Source: Roseburia_C sp051879315 (lineage in GTDB: Bacteria > Bacillota > Clostridia > Lachnospirales > Lachnospiraceae). From it: DNA of 36,570 nt. The stretch lies in contig JBJELW010000026.1 of the NCBI GenBank assembly GCA_051879315.1, forward strand, positions 1 through 36,570, written 5' to 3'. How positions within the stretch are numbered: position 1 is the stretch's first letter; each line of letters starts with the position of its first letter. The notes below the pieces were generated by a model. That model was not told the DNA's origin. It searched no databases and was given only the letters and a program-made list of their open reading frames with translations. The position numbers and the translations under genes were made by a program. Positions 24,227 through 33,055 of the stretch are shown one piece after another.

Positions 24227-25096
24227 ATGTCAGATTATATGGTTAGAGCTACAGCGGCATCCGGTCAGATCCGGGCCTTTGCTGTGACTTCAAAGGAAAT
24301 GGTGGAGACTGCCAGAGAGCATCACAACAGCAGCCCCATTGCTACGGCAGCACTGGGAAGACTGATGAGTGCAGCTGTGATGATGGGCAGCATGATGAAG
24401 GGAGAAAAGGATCTTTTGACCTTACAGATTCAGGGCTCCGGTCCCATGAAGGGGTTGACGGTGACGGCGGATAGCAGGGGAAACGTGAAGGGCTATCCCG
24501 AGGTGGCGGATGTGGTGCTGCCTCCCAATGCAGCAGGAAAGCTGGACGTGGGTGGTGCACTGGGTGTTGGTATTCTGTCTGTCATCAAGGATCTGGGATT
24601 AAAAGATCCCTATATTGGACAAACTGAGTTAAAGACCGGTGAGATCGCAGAGGACCTGACTTACTATTTTGCCGTATCCGAGCAGGTGCCGTCCTCTGTG
24701 GGACTGGGTGTGCTGATGAATAAGGAGAATACCGTGCGGCAGGCGGGAGGATTCATTTTGCAGCTCATGCCCTTTACCGAGGATGAGGTCATCGAGAAGC
24801 TGGAGAAAAAAATTACCGGGATTTCTTCTGTTACCACCATGTTGGAACAGGGAATGACACCGGAGGATATTTTACAGGAGATTTTGGGTGAGTTTGATCT
24901 GGAGTTTACGGACCGGATGCCGGTGGCGTTCCACTGTGACTGCTCCAAAGAGCGGATATCCAGGTCACTGGCCACGCTGAGTAAGGCAGATATGGACAGC
25001 ATCATCGCAGATGAGGAGCCCATTGAAATCAAGTGTCATTTCTGTAATAAGAGCTATACGTTTGATATCGAAGAGTTAAAGGAGATCAGAGGGTGA
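24227..25096 (+). CDS. hslO: redox-regulated chaperone Hsp33
   Basis: A holdase chaperone activated by oxidative stress, acting in the cytoplasm. The 289-residue length is normal. The N-terminal core has the RATAASGQIRAFAVTSKEMVE start and the LLTLQIQGSGPMKGLTVTAD segment. The C-terminal zinc centre is complete: Cys237 and Cys239 (CDC) with Cys270 and Cys273 (CHFC). These four cysteines hold zinc when reduced and form disulphides on oxidation. CGGAGG lies 9 bases ahead of the ATG. The stop overlaps the nadE start codon by GTGA, so the genes are coupled. Confidence 0.96.
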   Translation: MSDYMVRATAASGQIRAFAVTSKEMVETAREHHNSSPIATAALGRLMSAAVMMGSMMKGEKDLLTLQIQGSGPMKGLTVTADSRGNVKGYPEVADVVLPPNAAGKLDVGGALGVGILSVIKDLGLKDPYIGQTELKTGEIAEDLTYYFAVSEQVPSSVGLGVLMNKENTVRQAGGFILQLMPFTEDEVIEKLEKKITGISSVTTMLEQGMTPEDILQEILGEFDLEFTDRMPVAFHCDCSKERISRSLATLSKADMDSIIADEEPIEIKCHFCNKSYTFDIEELKEIRG

Positions 25097-27003
25097 AGCA
25101 GGGATTTGTGAAGGTGGCAGCGGTGACCCCTAAGGTGGTTGTGGCTGATCCGAAGGAAAACGTCCATCGCATGGTGGAAAAGCTGCAAGAAGCGGCAGAA
25201 AAGGGTGCAAAAATTATTGTGTTTCCGGAACTTTGCATCACGGGCTATACCTGTGAGGATCTATTCTGGCAGGAGCTTCTGCTGCGGGAAGCAAAAAAGC
25301 AGTTTTTTGTGTTTGCCAGGGAGACGGAGCAGTTGGATGCGCTGGTATTTGTGGGACTTCCACTGATGGTGCAGGGAAAGCTTTACAATGTGGCGGCAGC
25401 CATATGCCGGGGACAGATCTTAGGGCTGGTGCCAAAGACGCATATTCCCAATTACAATGAATTTTACGAAGTGAGACATTTTGTCCGGGGCATGGAGCAG
25501 CCGGTACAGGTGGAATTAAAACCGGGACAGACCGTACCCATGGGCAGTCACCTGTTGTTTACCTGCAGGAGTATGCCGGAGCTGGTGGTGGCAGCAGAGA
25601 TCTGCGAGGATCTGTGGGTGCCCAATCCTCCCAGTATCAGCCATGCACAGGCAGGGGCAAATGTAATCGTAAATCTTTCTGCCAGTGATGAGACCACCGG
25701 AAAGGAAACTTACCGCAGAGAATTGGTGAAGGGCCAGTCTGCCAGACTGCTGGCCGGCTATATCTATGCCAGTGCCGGGGATGGGGAGTCCACCCAGGAT
25801 ATTGTATTTTCCGGCCACAATCTCATTGCGGAAAACGGTACTATTTTAGCGGAGGCAAAACGGTTTACCAACGAGAGTATATATACGGAGCTGGACATCA
25901 AACGTCTGGAGGCGGACCGCAGACGGATGAGCACCTTTGCAGTATCGGATGAGGATTATCTGAGAATCGGATTTGATCTGGATCTGACGGATACGGAGCT
26001 GACCCGGTATGTGGATCCCACGCCTTTTGTGCCTGGCAGCAAGGCAGATCGGGACAAGCGTTGTGAAGAGATTCTTTCCATTCAGTCCATGGGATTGAAA
26101 AAAAGATTGGAGCACACCAATTGTCAGAGTGCGGTGATCGGAATTTCCGGCGGGCTGGATTCTACACTGGCCCTTCTTGTGACTGTCCGTGCCTTTGATG
26201 CCATCGGACTTTCCCGGGATAAGATCCTGGCAGTGACCATGCCGGGCTTTGGAACCACAGACCGTACCTACGAAAATGCACTTGCCATGGTTCGCTGCCT
26301 GGGAGCAACCTTAAAGGAAGTGGACATTAAGGAATCCGTGCGGCTCCATTTCCGGGATATTGGGCAGGATGAGTCGGTGCACGATATTACCTATGAAAAC
26401 GGACAGGCCAGAGAGCGGACCCAGATTCTTATGGATCTGGCCAATAAAAGCGGTGGCATGGTGATCGGTACCGGTGACATGTCAGAACTGGCTTTGGGCT
26501 GGGCTACCTACAATGGCGATCATATGTCTATGTACGGGGTAAATGCTTCCGTGCCAAAGACGTTAGTGCGACATCTGGTGCGCTACTATGCAGATACCTG
26601 CGGGGAAGTGCAGCTGGAAAAAGTGTTGCTGGATGTGTTGGACACTCCGGTGAGTCCGGAACTGCTTCCTCCGGAAAATGGAAAAATCGCTCAGAAGACG
26701 GAACATATTGTAGGCCCCTACGAGCTGCATGATTTCTTCCTATACTATGTACTGCGTTTCGGTTATTCCCCGGCAAAGATTTTCCGTTTGGCACGAATTG
26801 CTTTCCGGGAAACCTATGATGACGACACTATCCGGCAGTGGCTCACCACATTCTTCCGGAGATTTTTCTCCCAGCAGTTTAAGCGTTCCTGCCTGCCGGA
26901 TGGCCCCAAGGTGGGAAGCGTGGCCATCTCTCCCAGAGGAGATCTGCGGATGCCCAGCGATGCGGTGTCCCGGATCTGGATGGAAGAGCTGGAGATGCTG
27001 TAG
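25093..27003 (+). CDS. nadE: glutamine-dependent NAD synthetase
   Basis: Last step of NAD synthesis: amidates nicotinate adenine dinucleotide using ATP and ammonia taken from glutamine. The 636-residue protein has two domains. The N-terminal nitrilase-type glutaminase shows Glu46 (VFPELCITGY), Lys115 (VPKTHIPNYNEFYE) and Cys171 (AAEICEDLW). The C-terminal synthetase has the P-loop GISGGLDSTLAL near residue 352 and TGDMSELALGWATYNGDHMSMYGVNA. This is the long class that does not need free ammonia. The GTG start at 25093 overlaps the hslO stop by 4 bases. A strong two-way terminator follows. Confidence 0.95.
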   Translation: MKQGFVKVAAVTPKVVVADPKENVHRMVEKLQEAAEKGAKIIVFPELCITGYTCEDLFWQELLLREAKKQFFVFARETEQLDALVFVGLPLMVQGKLYNVAAAICRGQILGLVPKTHIPNYNEFYEVRHFVRGMEQPVQVELKPGQTVPMGSHLLFTCRSMPELVVAAEICEDLWVPNPPSISHAQAGANVIVNLSASDETTGKETYRRELVKGQSARLLAGYIYASAGDGESTQDIVFSGHNLIAENGTILAEAKRFTNESIYTELDIKRLEADRRRMSTFAVSDEDYLRIGFDLDLTDTELTRYVDPTPFVPGSKADRDKRCEEILSIQSMGLKKRLEHTNCQSAVIGISGGLDSTLALLVTVRAFDAIGLSRDKILAVTMPGFGTTDRTYENALAMVRCLGATLKEVDIKESVRLHFRDIGQDESVHDITYENGQARERTQILMDLANKSGGMVIGTGDMSELALGWATYNGDHMSMYGVNASVPKTLVRHLVRYYADTCGEVQLEKVLLDVLDTPVSPELLPPENGKIAQKTEHIVGPYELHDFFLYYVLRFGYSPAKIFRLARIAFRETYDDDTIRQWLTTFFRRFFSQQFKRSCLPDGPKVGSVAISPRGDLRMPSDAVSRIWMEELEML

Positions 27004-27015
27004 ATAGAAAACATT

Positions 27016-27054
27016 AAAAAAGTTCCTGACATGATTGCATGTCAGGAACTTTTT
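27016..27054. terminator. bidirectional terminator between nadE and the PAP2 gene
   Basis: A perfect 17-pair stem: 27017-27033 with 27038-27054, loop ATTG, core GTTCCTGACATG. The A-run on one side and T-run on the other let it stop transcripts from both convergent genes. Confidence 0.92.
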
Positions 27055-27072
27055 CCTGAAAGACTTCAAATA

Positions 27073-27765
27073 TTAAATATTATGCCAGCCTTTTTCCGGT
27101 GCCTTCTGATGCTCCAGTACCACAGATCTGCCGTAAACAAAGGTGTACATTACAGCTGCCATGACAAAGGCGGTAATCACATCGAATACAGAGTGCTGCT
27201 TTAAGAGCATGGTAGCCAGGATGATACTTGTCATCAGTACGAAAGAGCCAGCCTTGATCTTGGTGTTCTTTTTAAACTCCTGACTGTGGCAGATGGCGAA
27301 ATGAACACCCAGCGAGTTGTACACATGAATGCTGGGGAACAGGTTCGTTGCGGTATCTGTTGAGTACAGCCAGCTGACCATGTGAGTGAAAATATTGTCA
27401 CGGGCAAAGGTATGTGGTCTTAAATAATGGCCGTTGGGATATACCGTGGAAATAATCAGGAAAATGGTCATACCCACGAACAGGAAGGTACAAAGCTTGT
27501 AAAAATCCTGTTTGTTTTTGAAAAAGAAATGGAGCACAGTACCTGCCACATAGACAAACCAGAGCAGGTATGGTATGATAAAAATTTCGCAAAACGGAAT
27601 ATAATCATCAATGGCCATGTGGATCACGTTAAAATGTGTGGTAACATGCTTTTCAAGGTAAGCGAACCATGGGAAATAGATGCCCACATACAACAGAATC
27701 CATGCATGTTTGTATTTCTCGATATAATTTTTAATGATTTCAAATACTTTCTGCCCTTTCTTCAT
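27073..27765 (-). CDS. PAP2-superfamily membrane phosphatase
   Basis: A 230-residue membrane protein with about six hydrophobic segments. The catalytic marks of the PAP2 superfamily are the middle motif NLFPSIHVYNSLG (Pro-Ser-x-His) and the late motif KQHSVFDVI (His and Asp). The N-terminal KxxxxxxRP-type motif appears as YPNGHYLRPH. This arrangement resembles the inositolphosphotransferase/undecaprenyl-pyrophosphatase-like group, which acts on lipid phosphates at the outer face of the membrane. Exact substrate is unknown. An AAGGGGAT ribosome site precedes the start. It is transcribed alone, divergent from the L,D-transpeptidase gene, and both may concern the cell envelope. Confidence 0.85.
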   Translation of the reverse strand: MKKGQKVFEIIKNYIEKYKHAWILLYVGIYFPWFAYLEKHVTTHFNVIHMAIDDYIPFCEIFIIPYLLWFVYVAGTVLHFFFKNKQDFYKLCTFLFVGMTIFLIISTVYPNGHYLRPHTFARDNIFTHMVSWLYSTDTATNLFPSIHVYNSLGVHFAICHSQEFKKNTKIKAGSFVLMTSIILATMLLKQHSVFDVITAFVMAAVMYTFVYGRSVVLEHQKAPEKGWHNI

Positions 27766-27851
27766 GTGGCGAATCCCCTTTTAATGGCAAATTTTAATGA
27801 TTTTAATGGTTAAATTACGGCATCATTGAGCCATGCCTTATTTCATGTGCG

Positions 27852-27880
27852 ATTATATCACAGCAATTTTTAAAGAACAA
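27852..27880 (-). promoter_or_regulatory. promoter of the PAP2 gene
   Basis: Read on the minus strand: TTGTTC (27880-27875), a 17-base spacer and TATAAT (27857-27852), about 85 bases before the start codon. The rest of the intergenic stretch 27881-28016 is A/T-rich and shows nothing else that I can support. Confidence 0.65.
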
Positions 27881-28016
27881 TGGAGTTAAATAGAATTTTA
27901 GTAAATTTATTAAATTCTTAAGATTTTTATGCATTTCTGAAAAAAGAGTTGTGCATTTTTTTCCCGAATGAGAGGCGTGTTCTGATTTGTTTTCCTTTTA
28001 CATATATATGAAAAAG

Positions 28017-28044
28017 TTGACAAAGCAAAAAACCATTTTATAAT
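28017..28044 (+). promoter_or_regulatory. promoter of the L,D-transpeptidase gene
   Basis: A consensus TTGACA (28017-28022), a 16-base spacer and TATAAT (28039-28044), about 75 bases before the start codon. It is the best match to the housekeeping consensus in the window. Confidence 0.8.
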
Positions 28045-28120
28045 TAAACAAGACTGGAAAGCGCAGTTGCGGAAATTCCGTGGGCACTTACAGATTGATA
28101 CATAGAAAGGCAGAGCAGAT

Positions 28121-29761
28121 ATGGAAAAGCTGGCAGGGCAGAGAGGAAAAAAAATCGGGATCGCAGCAGCGGTGGTTGTGTTAGCGATTCTTGTTATATA
28201 TGTTGGATTTGCGCTATTTTTTCAGAATCATTTCATGTTCCGTTCTACCATCAATGGAGTGGGGGTGTCCGCCGCTTCGGAGCGGGGCGCAGAGAAAAAA
28301 CTGCAGGCGGAGATTACGGCATACCGGCTTTCGTTACAGGAACGTGGGGATGCTACAGAGGAGATCGCCGGAGAAAGTATCGATATGAAACCGGTCTTTG
28401 ACGATCAGATGGAGCGGCTTTTAAGGGAACAAAATGGTTTCGCGTGGCCCTTTTATCTGTTCTCACCCCGGACTTACGAGATTGACACTGTGGTGGAATA
28501 TGACGCGGATAAGCTGGATGCTGTGCTGGAGGGACTCTCCTGTATGGATCAGGAGAAGTGGATTCCTTCGGAGAATGCAAAGATTTTAGAGTACGAGGAC
28601 GGAGAATATCAGGTGCAGAAGGCCGTTTACGGAACGACTATTGCAAAGGAGCGTTTTTTTGACAGGGTGTGTGATGCTGTGGCTACCCTGGAAGAACAAA
28701 TAGATTTGAGTGAAACGGGCTGTTATGTTAATCCGGAGGTGACGGAGGAGGATTCCTGCTTTACGGATGCACTGGAACGAATGAACCGGTATGCGGGCAC
28801 TGTCATTACTTATACAGGTCTGGACGAGGATATCGTGTTGGATGCAGATCGTATCACGCAATGGCTTTCCGTGGATGAAGATTATCAGGTGCAGGTGAAT
28901 GAGGAGGGGCTGTCAGCCCTGGCCAAGGAGCTGGCGGAGTCCTACAACACCATTTATACAAACCGTGAGTTTGCCACCTCCTACGGAAAAACCATCACCG
29001 TTTATGGTGGCAGCTACGGCTGGCAGGTGGATAAGACTGCGGAGAAAGAAATGATCCTGGCGGATCTGGAAAACGGTGAAGCTGTGAAACGTGAGCCGGT
29101 GTATGTACAGACAGCCAATTCTCATGGAGAAAAGGACTACGGAGACACCTATGTGGAAATCAATCTGACGGCGCAACATTTGTTCTTCTATAAAAATGGA
29201 AAACTCATTGTGGAAAGTGATCTTGTTTCCGGCAATCTGTCTAACGGAAATGCCACACCTACCGGTACCTATGGTGTGACCTACAAGGCAAAGGATGCCA
29301 CCCTTCGGGGAGATACATATGAATCCCATGTAAGCTACTGGATGCCCTTTAATAACAATATCGGCATGCACGACGCAACCTGGCGCAGCACCTTTGGAGG
29401 AACCATTTACAAGCGTTCCGGTTCCCATGGCTGCATCAATTTACCCAAGAGTGCAGCGGAGAAAATTTATGAGAACATTGAGGCAGGGTACCCGGTACTG
29501 GTGTATGAACTGGCTGGAACGGAATCTGCAGTGGGACTGGCTCAGGACGCAGCGGCGGACGTGGACAAAGCCATCAAAAATATTGGAACAGTTACGTTGG
29601 ACAAGGAGCCTGTCATTGTGGATGTGCGCAGTCAGTATGATGGCCTGACGGATATGGCTAAGACTTACGTGACCCAGTTATCTGTTCTGCAGGCTGCGGA
29701 GACAGAGCTGGAGCAGCTTAAGGCAGAGCAGGAATCCCAGTGGGAGATGCCTGTGGAGTAA
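28121..29761 (+). CDS. L,D-transpeptidase (YkuD) with N-terminal binding domains and FIVAR-like tail
   Basis: A 546-residue, membrane-tethered peptidoglycan cross-linking enzyme. One membrane helix (about 11-33) is followed by a large outside region (about 45-335) that looks like PG_binding_4-type repeats common before YkuD domains. The YkuD domain (about 340-465) has the catalytic set: His in IGMHDATW and SGSHGCINLP, where the Cys attacks the donor stem peptide. An additional C-terminal part (about 485-540, IGTVTLDKEPVIVDVRSQYDGLTDMAK...AAETELEQL) resembles the small helical FIVAR-like repeats of Gram-positive surface proteins and is not part of the minimal enzyme. AGGCAGAGC precedes the ATG as a modest ribosome site. 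It is alone under a strong promoter. Confidence 0.92.
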   Translation: MEKLAGQRGKKIGIAAAVVVLAILVIYVGFALFFQNHFMFRSTINGVGVSAASERGAEKKLQAEITAYRLSLQERGDATEEIAGESIDMKPVFDDQMERLLREQNGFAWPFYLFSPRTYEIDTVVEYDADKLDAVLEGLSCMDQEKWIPSENAKILEYEDGEYQVQKAVYGTTIAKERFFDRVCDAVATLEEQIDLSETGCYVNPEVTEEDSCFTDALERMNRYAGTVITYTGLDEDIVLDADRITQWLSVDEDYQVQVNEEGLSALAKELAESYNTIYTNREFATSYGKTITVYGGSYGWQVDKTAEKEMILADLENGEAVKREPVYVQTANSHGEKDYGDTYVEINLTAQHLFFYKNGKLIVESDLVSGNLSNGNATPTGTYGVTYKAKDATLRGDTYESHVSYWMPFNNNIGMHDATWRSTFGGTIYKRSGSHGCINLPKSAAEKIYENIEAGYPVLVYELAGTESAVGLAQDAAADVDKAIKNIGTVTLDKEPVIVDVRSQYDGLTDMAKTYVTQLSVLQAAETELEQLKAEQESQWEMPVE

Positions 29762-29768
29762 AAAACAG

Positions 29769-29797
29769 TTGACGAAATGTGCAAATGCTGGTAATCT
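29769..29797 (+). promoter_or_regulatory. promoter of the LacI-type regulator gene
   Basis: TTGACG (29769-29774), a 17-base spacer and TAATCT (29792-29797). It begins 8 bases after the transpeptidase stop; the leader of about 215 bases contains the operator and the structured element. Confidence 0.6.
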
Positions 29798-29805
29798 ACT
29801 GATAG

Positions 29806-29820
29806 ACAACCGATTGCGCA
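29806..29820 (+). promoter_or_regulatory. putative LacI-family operator, copy 1
   Basis: ACAACCGATTGCGCA starts 8 bases after the -10 box, over the expected transcription start. Its core is an imperfect CG-centred palindrome (GCAATC/GGTTGT on the other strand) of the GCAAnCGnTTGC style bound by LacI-family proteins. The same word, including a GATAGA just before it, occurs at 34299-34313. Autoregulation by the gene at 30022 is inferred. Confidence 0.6.
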
Positions 29821-29923
29821 CAGAGACGGATGCGCATAGAAATTATTTGACCAGGACAAATATAGATGGATGGGTGTTTATCACCTCAGGCCAAAAGGAT
29901 AGTGTCAAGTCAAATATGAAAAC

Positions 29924-30001
29924 CGACACAAGTGTTGTCCCCAAAGTAGCGCGTAGCGACCTTTGGGGATATGTACGTCACCTGCGGTGACACCTCGTGT
30001 C
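29924..30001 (+). repeat. three-stem structured element, copy A, in the regulator leader
   Basis: About 78 bases. An outer stem GACAC/GTGTC encloses two hairpins: CCCCAAAG...CTTTGGGG with an inner CGC-GTA-GCG, and GTCACC-TGC-GGTGAC. The copy at 36487-36565 has all stems identical and differs mainly in loops and joining bases. It ends 20 bases before the LacI-type start codon. It may be an RNA fold or a mobile-repeat remnant. Confidence 0.7.
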
Positions 30002-30021
30002 AAGAGAAAGAAGGCGCAGCT

Positions 30022-31017
30022 ATGGAAAAAAATATTACGATTGCAGATGTGGCAGAGGCATTGGGCGTTTCTAAAACCACTGTTTCCCGGGCTATTTCCG
30101 GAAAAGGACGTATCGGTGAGGAAACCCGCAGGCGTGTGATGCAGTACATTGAGGAACATGACTATAAGCCCAATGTGATTGCGCAGGGACTGGCTAAGTC
30201 CCGAACCTTTAATCTTGCCGTCGTAATGCCCACAGATTACTGTCTGGTGGACTTTCCCTTTTTTCAGAATTGTCTGGTGGGAATGCACGAAGTGGCATCC
30301 TCGCTGGGTTACGATCTTCTTCTGACCATTTGCAATAATGTTGATATGAGTCATCTGGAGCGGATTATCTCCAACCGAAAGGTGGACGGCATCGTACTGA
30401 TGCGTACTCTGGTGGAGGATAAGACAATTCAGCTGCTGTCAGAAAAAGGATTTCCCTTTGTGGCGGTGGGGAGCACCAAATACCAAAATGTGATTCAGGT
30501 GGACCAGAATCATCATGATGCCTGTAAGGAACTGACCTCCATCCTGCTGATGAAGAAGATGCGCAAAATTGCGCTGGTGGGAGGCAGTGAGAATCATGTG
30601 GTGACCCAGAGCCGTCTCAACGGATATCTGGATGCCCATATGGAGATGGGAGTTCCTGTTCAGAAAGAACTGATCTTCTTGAATCAGGAGACACCGGTGA
30701 TGGTGGAAAATGCAGTGGATATGATTTTGCAGAAGGGTGTGGACTGCATTGCCTGCATGGATGACGGTATCTGCAGTAATGTCTTGAATAAGCTGAAAAA
30801 GGAACGGGTTCAGATCCCTACGGATATCAAGGTGGCATCTTTTTTCAACAGTACAGTGCTGGAAAACAATATTCCCGGCATCACTTCCCTGTCCTTTGAT
30901 GTGAAGGAGGAGGGAAGAGTGGCCGTCCATACGCTGATTGATATGATTGAGGGTATGGAAGTGGAGAGCAGGACACTGCTGGGTTACGATGTGGTGTTGA
31001 AAGATTCCACGAAATAG
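30022..31017 (+). CDS. LacI-family transcriptional regulator
   Basis: A 331-residue DNA-binding repressor. The N-terminal helix-turn-helix and hinge are clear (ITIADVAEALGVSKTTVSRAISGKGRIGEETRRRV, then YKPNVIAQGLAKSRT). The periplasmic-binding-protein-like effector domain follows (NLAVVMPTDYCLVDFPFF...KVDGIVLMRT...RKIALVGGSENHVVTQSRLNGYLDA...SLSFDVKEEGRVAVHTLIDMI). A sugar-type effector is usual in this family, but the ligand is unknown. Start at 30022 is the family-typical MEKNITIADV; an upstream in-frame start at 29971 would read through the structured element. Its 3' end overlaps the convergent asparaginase gene by 34 bases. A matching operator lies before the gene at 34403. Confidence 0.93.
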   Translation: MEKNITIADVAEALGVSKTTVSRAISGKGRIGEETRRRVMQYIEEHDYKPNVIAQGLAKSRTFNLAVVMPTDYCLVDFPFFQNCLVGMHEVASSLGYDLLLTICNNVDMSHLERIISNRKVDGIVLMRTLVEDKTIQLLSEKGFPFVAVGSTKYQNVIQVDQNHHDACKELTSILLMKKMRKIALVGGSENHVVTQSRLNGYLDAHMEMGVPVQKELIFLNQETPVMVENAVDMILQKGVDCIACMDDGICSNVLNKLKKERVQIPTDIKVASFFNSTVLENNIPGITSLSFDVKEEGRVAVHTLIDMIEGMEVESRTLLGYDVVLKDSTK

Positions 31018-32018
31018 TCATCCTGCATGGGGATTTCCATTAGTTGCGCAAGGGATGTGCCGTCTATGTCCGGATAGGTGCACAGCAACATCCACAATTT
31101 CATATACATGGCGATGGGTGAAGCCTGGGGCAGTGTGAAGATATGCAGCTGTTTCCAGGCTTTAACGCTGTCATAGTCCGCACCGGCTGTGGCTCCGGTG
31201 AGAAAAACGGGGATTCCAAGCTCGTGTGCCCTGGTGAAGAACTCCTCCATTCCGGGGGTTGCGCTGCATAGGGTGCCGGAGTGGTAGGTGTCCAAAAGGA
31301 TGGCGGCAGGATAGGGCTCCTGCAGTGCGGGGTAGGAAAAACCGGGATAAGGGAAGAGCCGCAGAATCCGGGATGATGGCTGGGTGGGAAGGACCAATGG
31401 ATCGGAATCTTTTGAAGGAAACAGTCGTTCCCCATTGGCTTTGTTGGGCAGAACATCCCCTGTGGGTTTCACAATCCCGTAATATTGCCCCATCACGGAA
31501 AAGAGATCATCCCGGAAAGGAAGGTGCGGCAGCAGCCGTGTTCCCTGATGGATGTAGAGCGCTCCGTCGGAATTGCGATAGGGAACGAATACGCCATTGC
31601 CGGCACCGGAGGCAATAAAATCAACAGCGGCGGAGAAATTAGCCAGCCCGTTGGCCCGGGGATCCTCCAGTACATAATTGCTGCATACCAGAAGCACCGG
31701 AAGTGAGATTTGGCCCAGGGCATAGCTCAGCATAGCGGCAGAGTATTGAATGGTATCACTGCCGTGGGTGATGATGATTCCGTTATATTCGGGGGAGAGA
31801 TTCTCCTGTACTACCTGCCCCAGCCGGTGCAGCGTTTCACCGGTCATGTTTTCACTGAGCAGGGTGAAAGGATTTTTGCAGGTGAACTCCACCTTCCGTT
31901 TGGTCTGCTGTTGGTATTTTTCAATCAACAAATAATTTTTGCTCTCGTCTGTTGAAATCCAGTCATTTTGTTTTGTACTGCCGATGGTTCCACCGGTAAA
32001 GATCACTAAAATATGCAA
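30984..32018 (-). CDS. asparaginase-family amidohydrolase
   Basis: Hydrolyses L-asparagine (or a related amide) to aspartate and ammonia. The two active-site loops are present: ILVIFTGGTIGST near the N-terminus with the nucleophile Thr, and IIITHGSDTIQYSA with the Thr-Asp pair. The protein is 344 residues, standard length, without a signal peptide, so it is cytoplasmic. The start is taken as TTG at 32018, because the in-frame ATG at 32036 is itself part of the AAAGGAG ribosome site that stands 8 bases before the TTG, and the protein then begins directly at HILVIFTGG. Type I or II cannot be separated by eye. It is convergent with the LacI-type gene. Confidence 0.9.
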   Translation of the reverse strand: MHILVIFTGGTIGSTKQNDWISTDESKNYLLIEKYQQQTKRKVEFTCKNPFTLLSENMTGETLHRLGQVVQENLSPEYNGIIITHGSDTIQYSAAMLSYALGQISLPVLLVCSNYVLEDPRANGLANFSAAVDFIASGAGNGVFVPYRNSDGALYIHQGTRLLPHLPFRDDLFSVMGQYYGIVKPTGDVLPNKANGERLFPSKDSDPLVLPTQPSSRILRLFPYPGFSYPALQEPYPAAILLDTYHSGTLCSATPGMEEFFTRAHELGIPVFLTGATAGADYDSVKAWKQLHIFTLPQASPIAMYMKLWMLLCTYPDIDGTSLAQLMEIPMQDDYFVESFNTTS

Positions 32019-32055
32019 AACGATAACTCCTTTCATTTCAGATTCCTTTTTCTAG

Positions 32056-32084
32056 ATTATAATTCTGTAATAATATTTTGTGTA
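32056..32084 (-). promoter_or_regulatory. promoter of the asparaginase gene
   Basis: Read on the minus strand: TACACA (32084-32079), a 17-base spacer and TATAAT (32061-32056), about 38 bases before the TTG start. Confidence 0.55.
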
Positions 32085-32211
32085 GGAAAATTGATAAAAT
32101 TATTACCAAAATGATACAAAATTCTCCCAAAATGGTATTTCACACATAAAGGAAACATGGTAAAATTGGTGTATATATCGACAAAATGCACCATCAGGAA
32201 AGGGTGACAGT

Positions 32212-32505
32212 ATGGCACTGATTTATGCCCTGGCAGGAATTGTTTCTGCGGTTTTGCTGTGGTATCTGAGTCGGAGGGGATATTGTGAAAAGTTTCGCCT
32301 CCTGATCAAGGGAATCTGCCGCGTCCTCTCCGGCAGAAAGTCCGGAGATAATGAGAATAAGTCCACAGAATCCGGCCGTGTGGTGGCAGGGTTGCTGACG
32401 TTCATGGTGCTTTCTGCAGCGCTGTGGCCGGCAGAGATGGCCAGCGGTGCCATCAGTCAGGAAAATGAGAGCCAGTACAGTGCGAGAATCTATACGCTAT
32501 CGTGA
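32212..32505 (+). CDS. small two-segment membrane protein, likely 5' remnant of a signalling gene
   Basis: A 97-residue peptide with hydrophobic segments at about 3-19 and 58-75, joined by a basic, then polar stretch (GRKSGDNENKSTESGR). It starts after an AAGGGTGACAG site. I recognise no family. Its end runs out of frame exactly where a fragment of an HD-GYP domain begins in another frame, so it may be the surviving N-terminus of a larger membrane signalling protein whose middle was deleted. It may still be translated as it is. Confidence 0.5.
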   Translation: MALIYALAGIVSAVLLWYLSRRGYCEKFRLLIKGICRVLSGRKSGDNENKSTESGRVVAGLLTFMVLSAALWPAEMASGAISQENESQYSARIYTLS

Positions 32506-32620
32506 TGCGCTTCCCCAGAAAGCGGTTCGAGAGGAAATAGAAAAAGGCAGGGGAACCCAATTTGAACCGGAAATTGCAGATATTATGATTCAGATGATAG
32601 ATGGGGATAAGGAGTATCTT
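32483..32620 (+). pseudogene. HD-GYP domain C-terminal remnant
   Basis: The frame around 32495-32620 encodes RYRDALPQKAVREEIEKG and then GTQFEPEIADIMIQMIDGDKEY. This is the closing part of the HD-GYP (cyclic-di-GMP phosphodiesterase or related) domains that are frequent in Lachnospiraceae. The catalytic HD and GYP motifs, which would be upstream, are missing. No ribosome site or start precedes it; the frame runs straight on into the REC gene, whose own start is at 32621. Confidence 0.7.
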
Positions 32621-33001
32621 ATGAAACAGACAGATTCTATGATGAAACATATTTTGGCGGTGGATGATGAATCCATGAATTTAAAATTGGTGGAGTTTGC
32701 GTTGAAGGATGAAGCCAGATACCGGTTTTACGGAGCTGGAAGCGGGCAGGAAGCGTTGAATGTTTTGGATGAAGAAGACATTGATCTGGTGCTGTTGGAT
32801 GTGTGCATGCCGGAGATGGATGGATTTGAAACACTGGTTCATATTCGGGAAAAGAGCAATGTGCCTGTTGTATTTATGACAGCAGACAAGCAGGCACTGG
32901 AACTGGAGCGGGGCAGAGCATTGGGCGTGGAGGATTTCATAACAAAACCCTTTATGCCGGCTGTATTGAAGGAAATCCTCCATGCAATCCTGTCGGAATA
33001 G
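32621..33001 (+). CDS. stand-alone receiver (REC) domain protein
   Basis: A 126-residue CheY-like phospho-acceptor domain. It shows the acidic pair at 15-16 (LAVDDESMN), the phospho-Asp60 in VLLDVCMPEMDGFE, the Thr/Ser position in PVVFMTADK and Lys in FITKPFM. AAGGAG stands 6 bases before the ATG at 32621, so it can be translated by itself. The upstream frame carries the HD-GYP tail, and the downstream frame, after a single TAG, carries an Hpt protein, so it was probably part of a long hybrid protein. It may now take phosphate from the Hpt domain or another kinase. Confidence 0.8.
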   Translation: MKQTDSMMKHILAVDDESMNLKLVEFALKDEARYRFYGAGSGQEALNVLDEEDIDLVLLDVCMPEMDGFETLVHIREKSNVPVVFMTADKQALELERGRALGVEDFITKPFMPAVLKEILHAILSE

Positions 33002-33055
33002 AACTTCGGAAGAAAGTCGGATACCGGCAGAAGATGCCACAGAGAAAGGGCCCAT

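Noticed and set aside
2006..31017. Prophage or integrative element in the window
   Set aside because: No integrase, transposase, phage structural gene, tRNA or attachment-site pair was seen; the ATPase gene and repeats alone are not enough.
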